Assembly (NCBI GenBank): GCA_003116975.1
Contig: BGKB01000026.1
Location: forward strand, 372,001 to 436,000
Reading direction: 5' to 3'
Length of the DNA: 64,000 nucleotides
Source: Aurantiochytrium sp. KH105
Taxonomy: Eukaryota; Sar; Bigyra; Thraustochytrida; Thraustochytriidae
In this document: positions 63,991 to 64,000 of the stretch, piece after piece
How positions within the stretch are numbered: the first letter of the stretch is position 1
Layout: every line of letters starts with the position of its first letter
The notes under the pieces: model-generated
Seen by the model: only the letters and a program-made list of their open reading frames with translations
What the model was told of the DNA's origin: nothing
Databases searched by the model: none
Program-made: the position numbers and the translations under genes

Positions 63991-64000
63991 GTCAAAACCA

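Noticed and set aside
1-64000. tRNA, rRNA or CRISPR content
   Set aside because: No GTTCRA-type T-loop with matching arms, no rRNA core sequence and no regularly spaced repeats were seen; a covariance-model scan was not possible here.

Overview
The window is nuclear DNA of a GC-rich, intron-poor eukaryotic microbe. Supporting facts are a single-exon ATR checkpoint kinase of about 3,750 residues, a Prp22/DHX8 spliceosomal helicase, the Hsp90 co-chaperone STI1, a tubulin-tyrosine-ligase-like enzyme, a Golgi GT34 glycosyltransferase and a Rab GTPase with two short GT-AG introns. Gene density, GC bias and a Crinkler-type nuclease-kinase protein fit a labyrinthulomycete (thraustochytrid) or other stramenopile protist. 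That assignment is inference; no marker gene here settles it.

Left third (1-25513): a cluster of eight paralogous half-size ABC exporters (A1-A8; A1 runs off the left edge). A1-A6 lie head-to-tail on the plus strand, A7 is on the minus strand convergent with A6, and A8 is divergent from A7. All have an ABCB-like layout (about six membrane segments, then one nucleotide-binding domain). All share an unusual Walker A, AESGGGKST, with Ala replacing the first Gly. A1/A2 and A3/A4/A5 are patchworks of nearly identical and clearly diverged blocks, as expected from recent duplication followed by gene conversion. A 2.37-kb DNA transposon of the IS630/Tc1/mariner superfamily, with 11-bp terminal inverted repeats and TA flanks, sits between A7 and A8. 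A poly-G minisatellite lies upstream of A5.

Middle (25514-46535): an unrecognised four-pass membrane protein; a GC-rich gap with a strong foldback (two 49-base arms); ATR; a long coiled-coil protein; the spliced Rab-like GTPase; a possible small spliced gene; and the nuclease-kinase fusion, flanked by two similar TATA-containing elements.

Right part (46536-64000): a membrane-anchored methyltransferase divergent from STI1 (with a CAG14 tract just before the STI1 start), a TTL-family ligase, a GT34 glycosyltransferase, three paralogous small single-pass proteins of unknown function, DHX8/Prp22 divergent from a tiny single-pass protein, and an ankyrin-repeat protein. Most of these are ordinary housekeeping genes.

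The regions most worth attention are the ABC array and its conversion mosaic, the Crinkler-like nuclease-kinase locus, the three-member small-protein family, the transposon and the foldback. No rRNA, tRNA or CRISPR array was seen.
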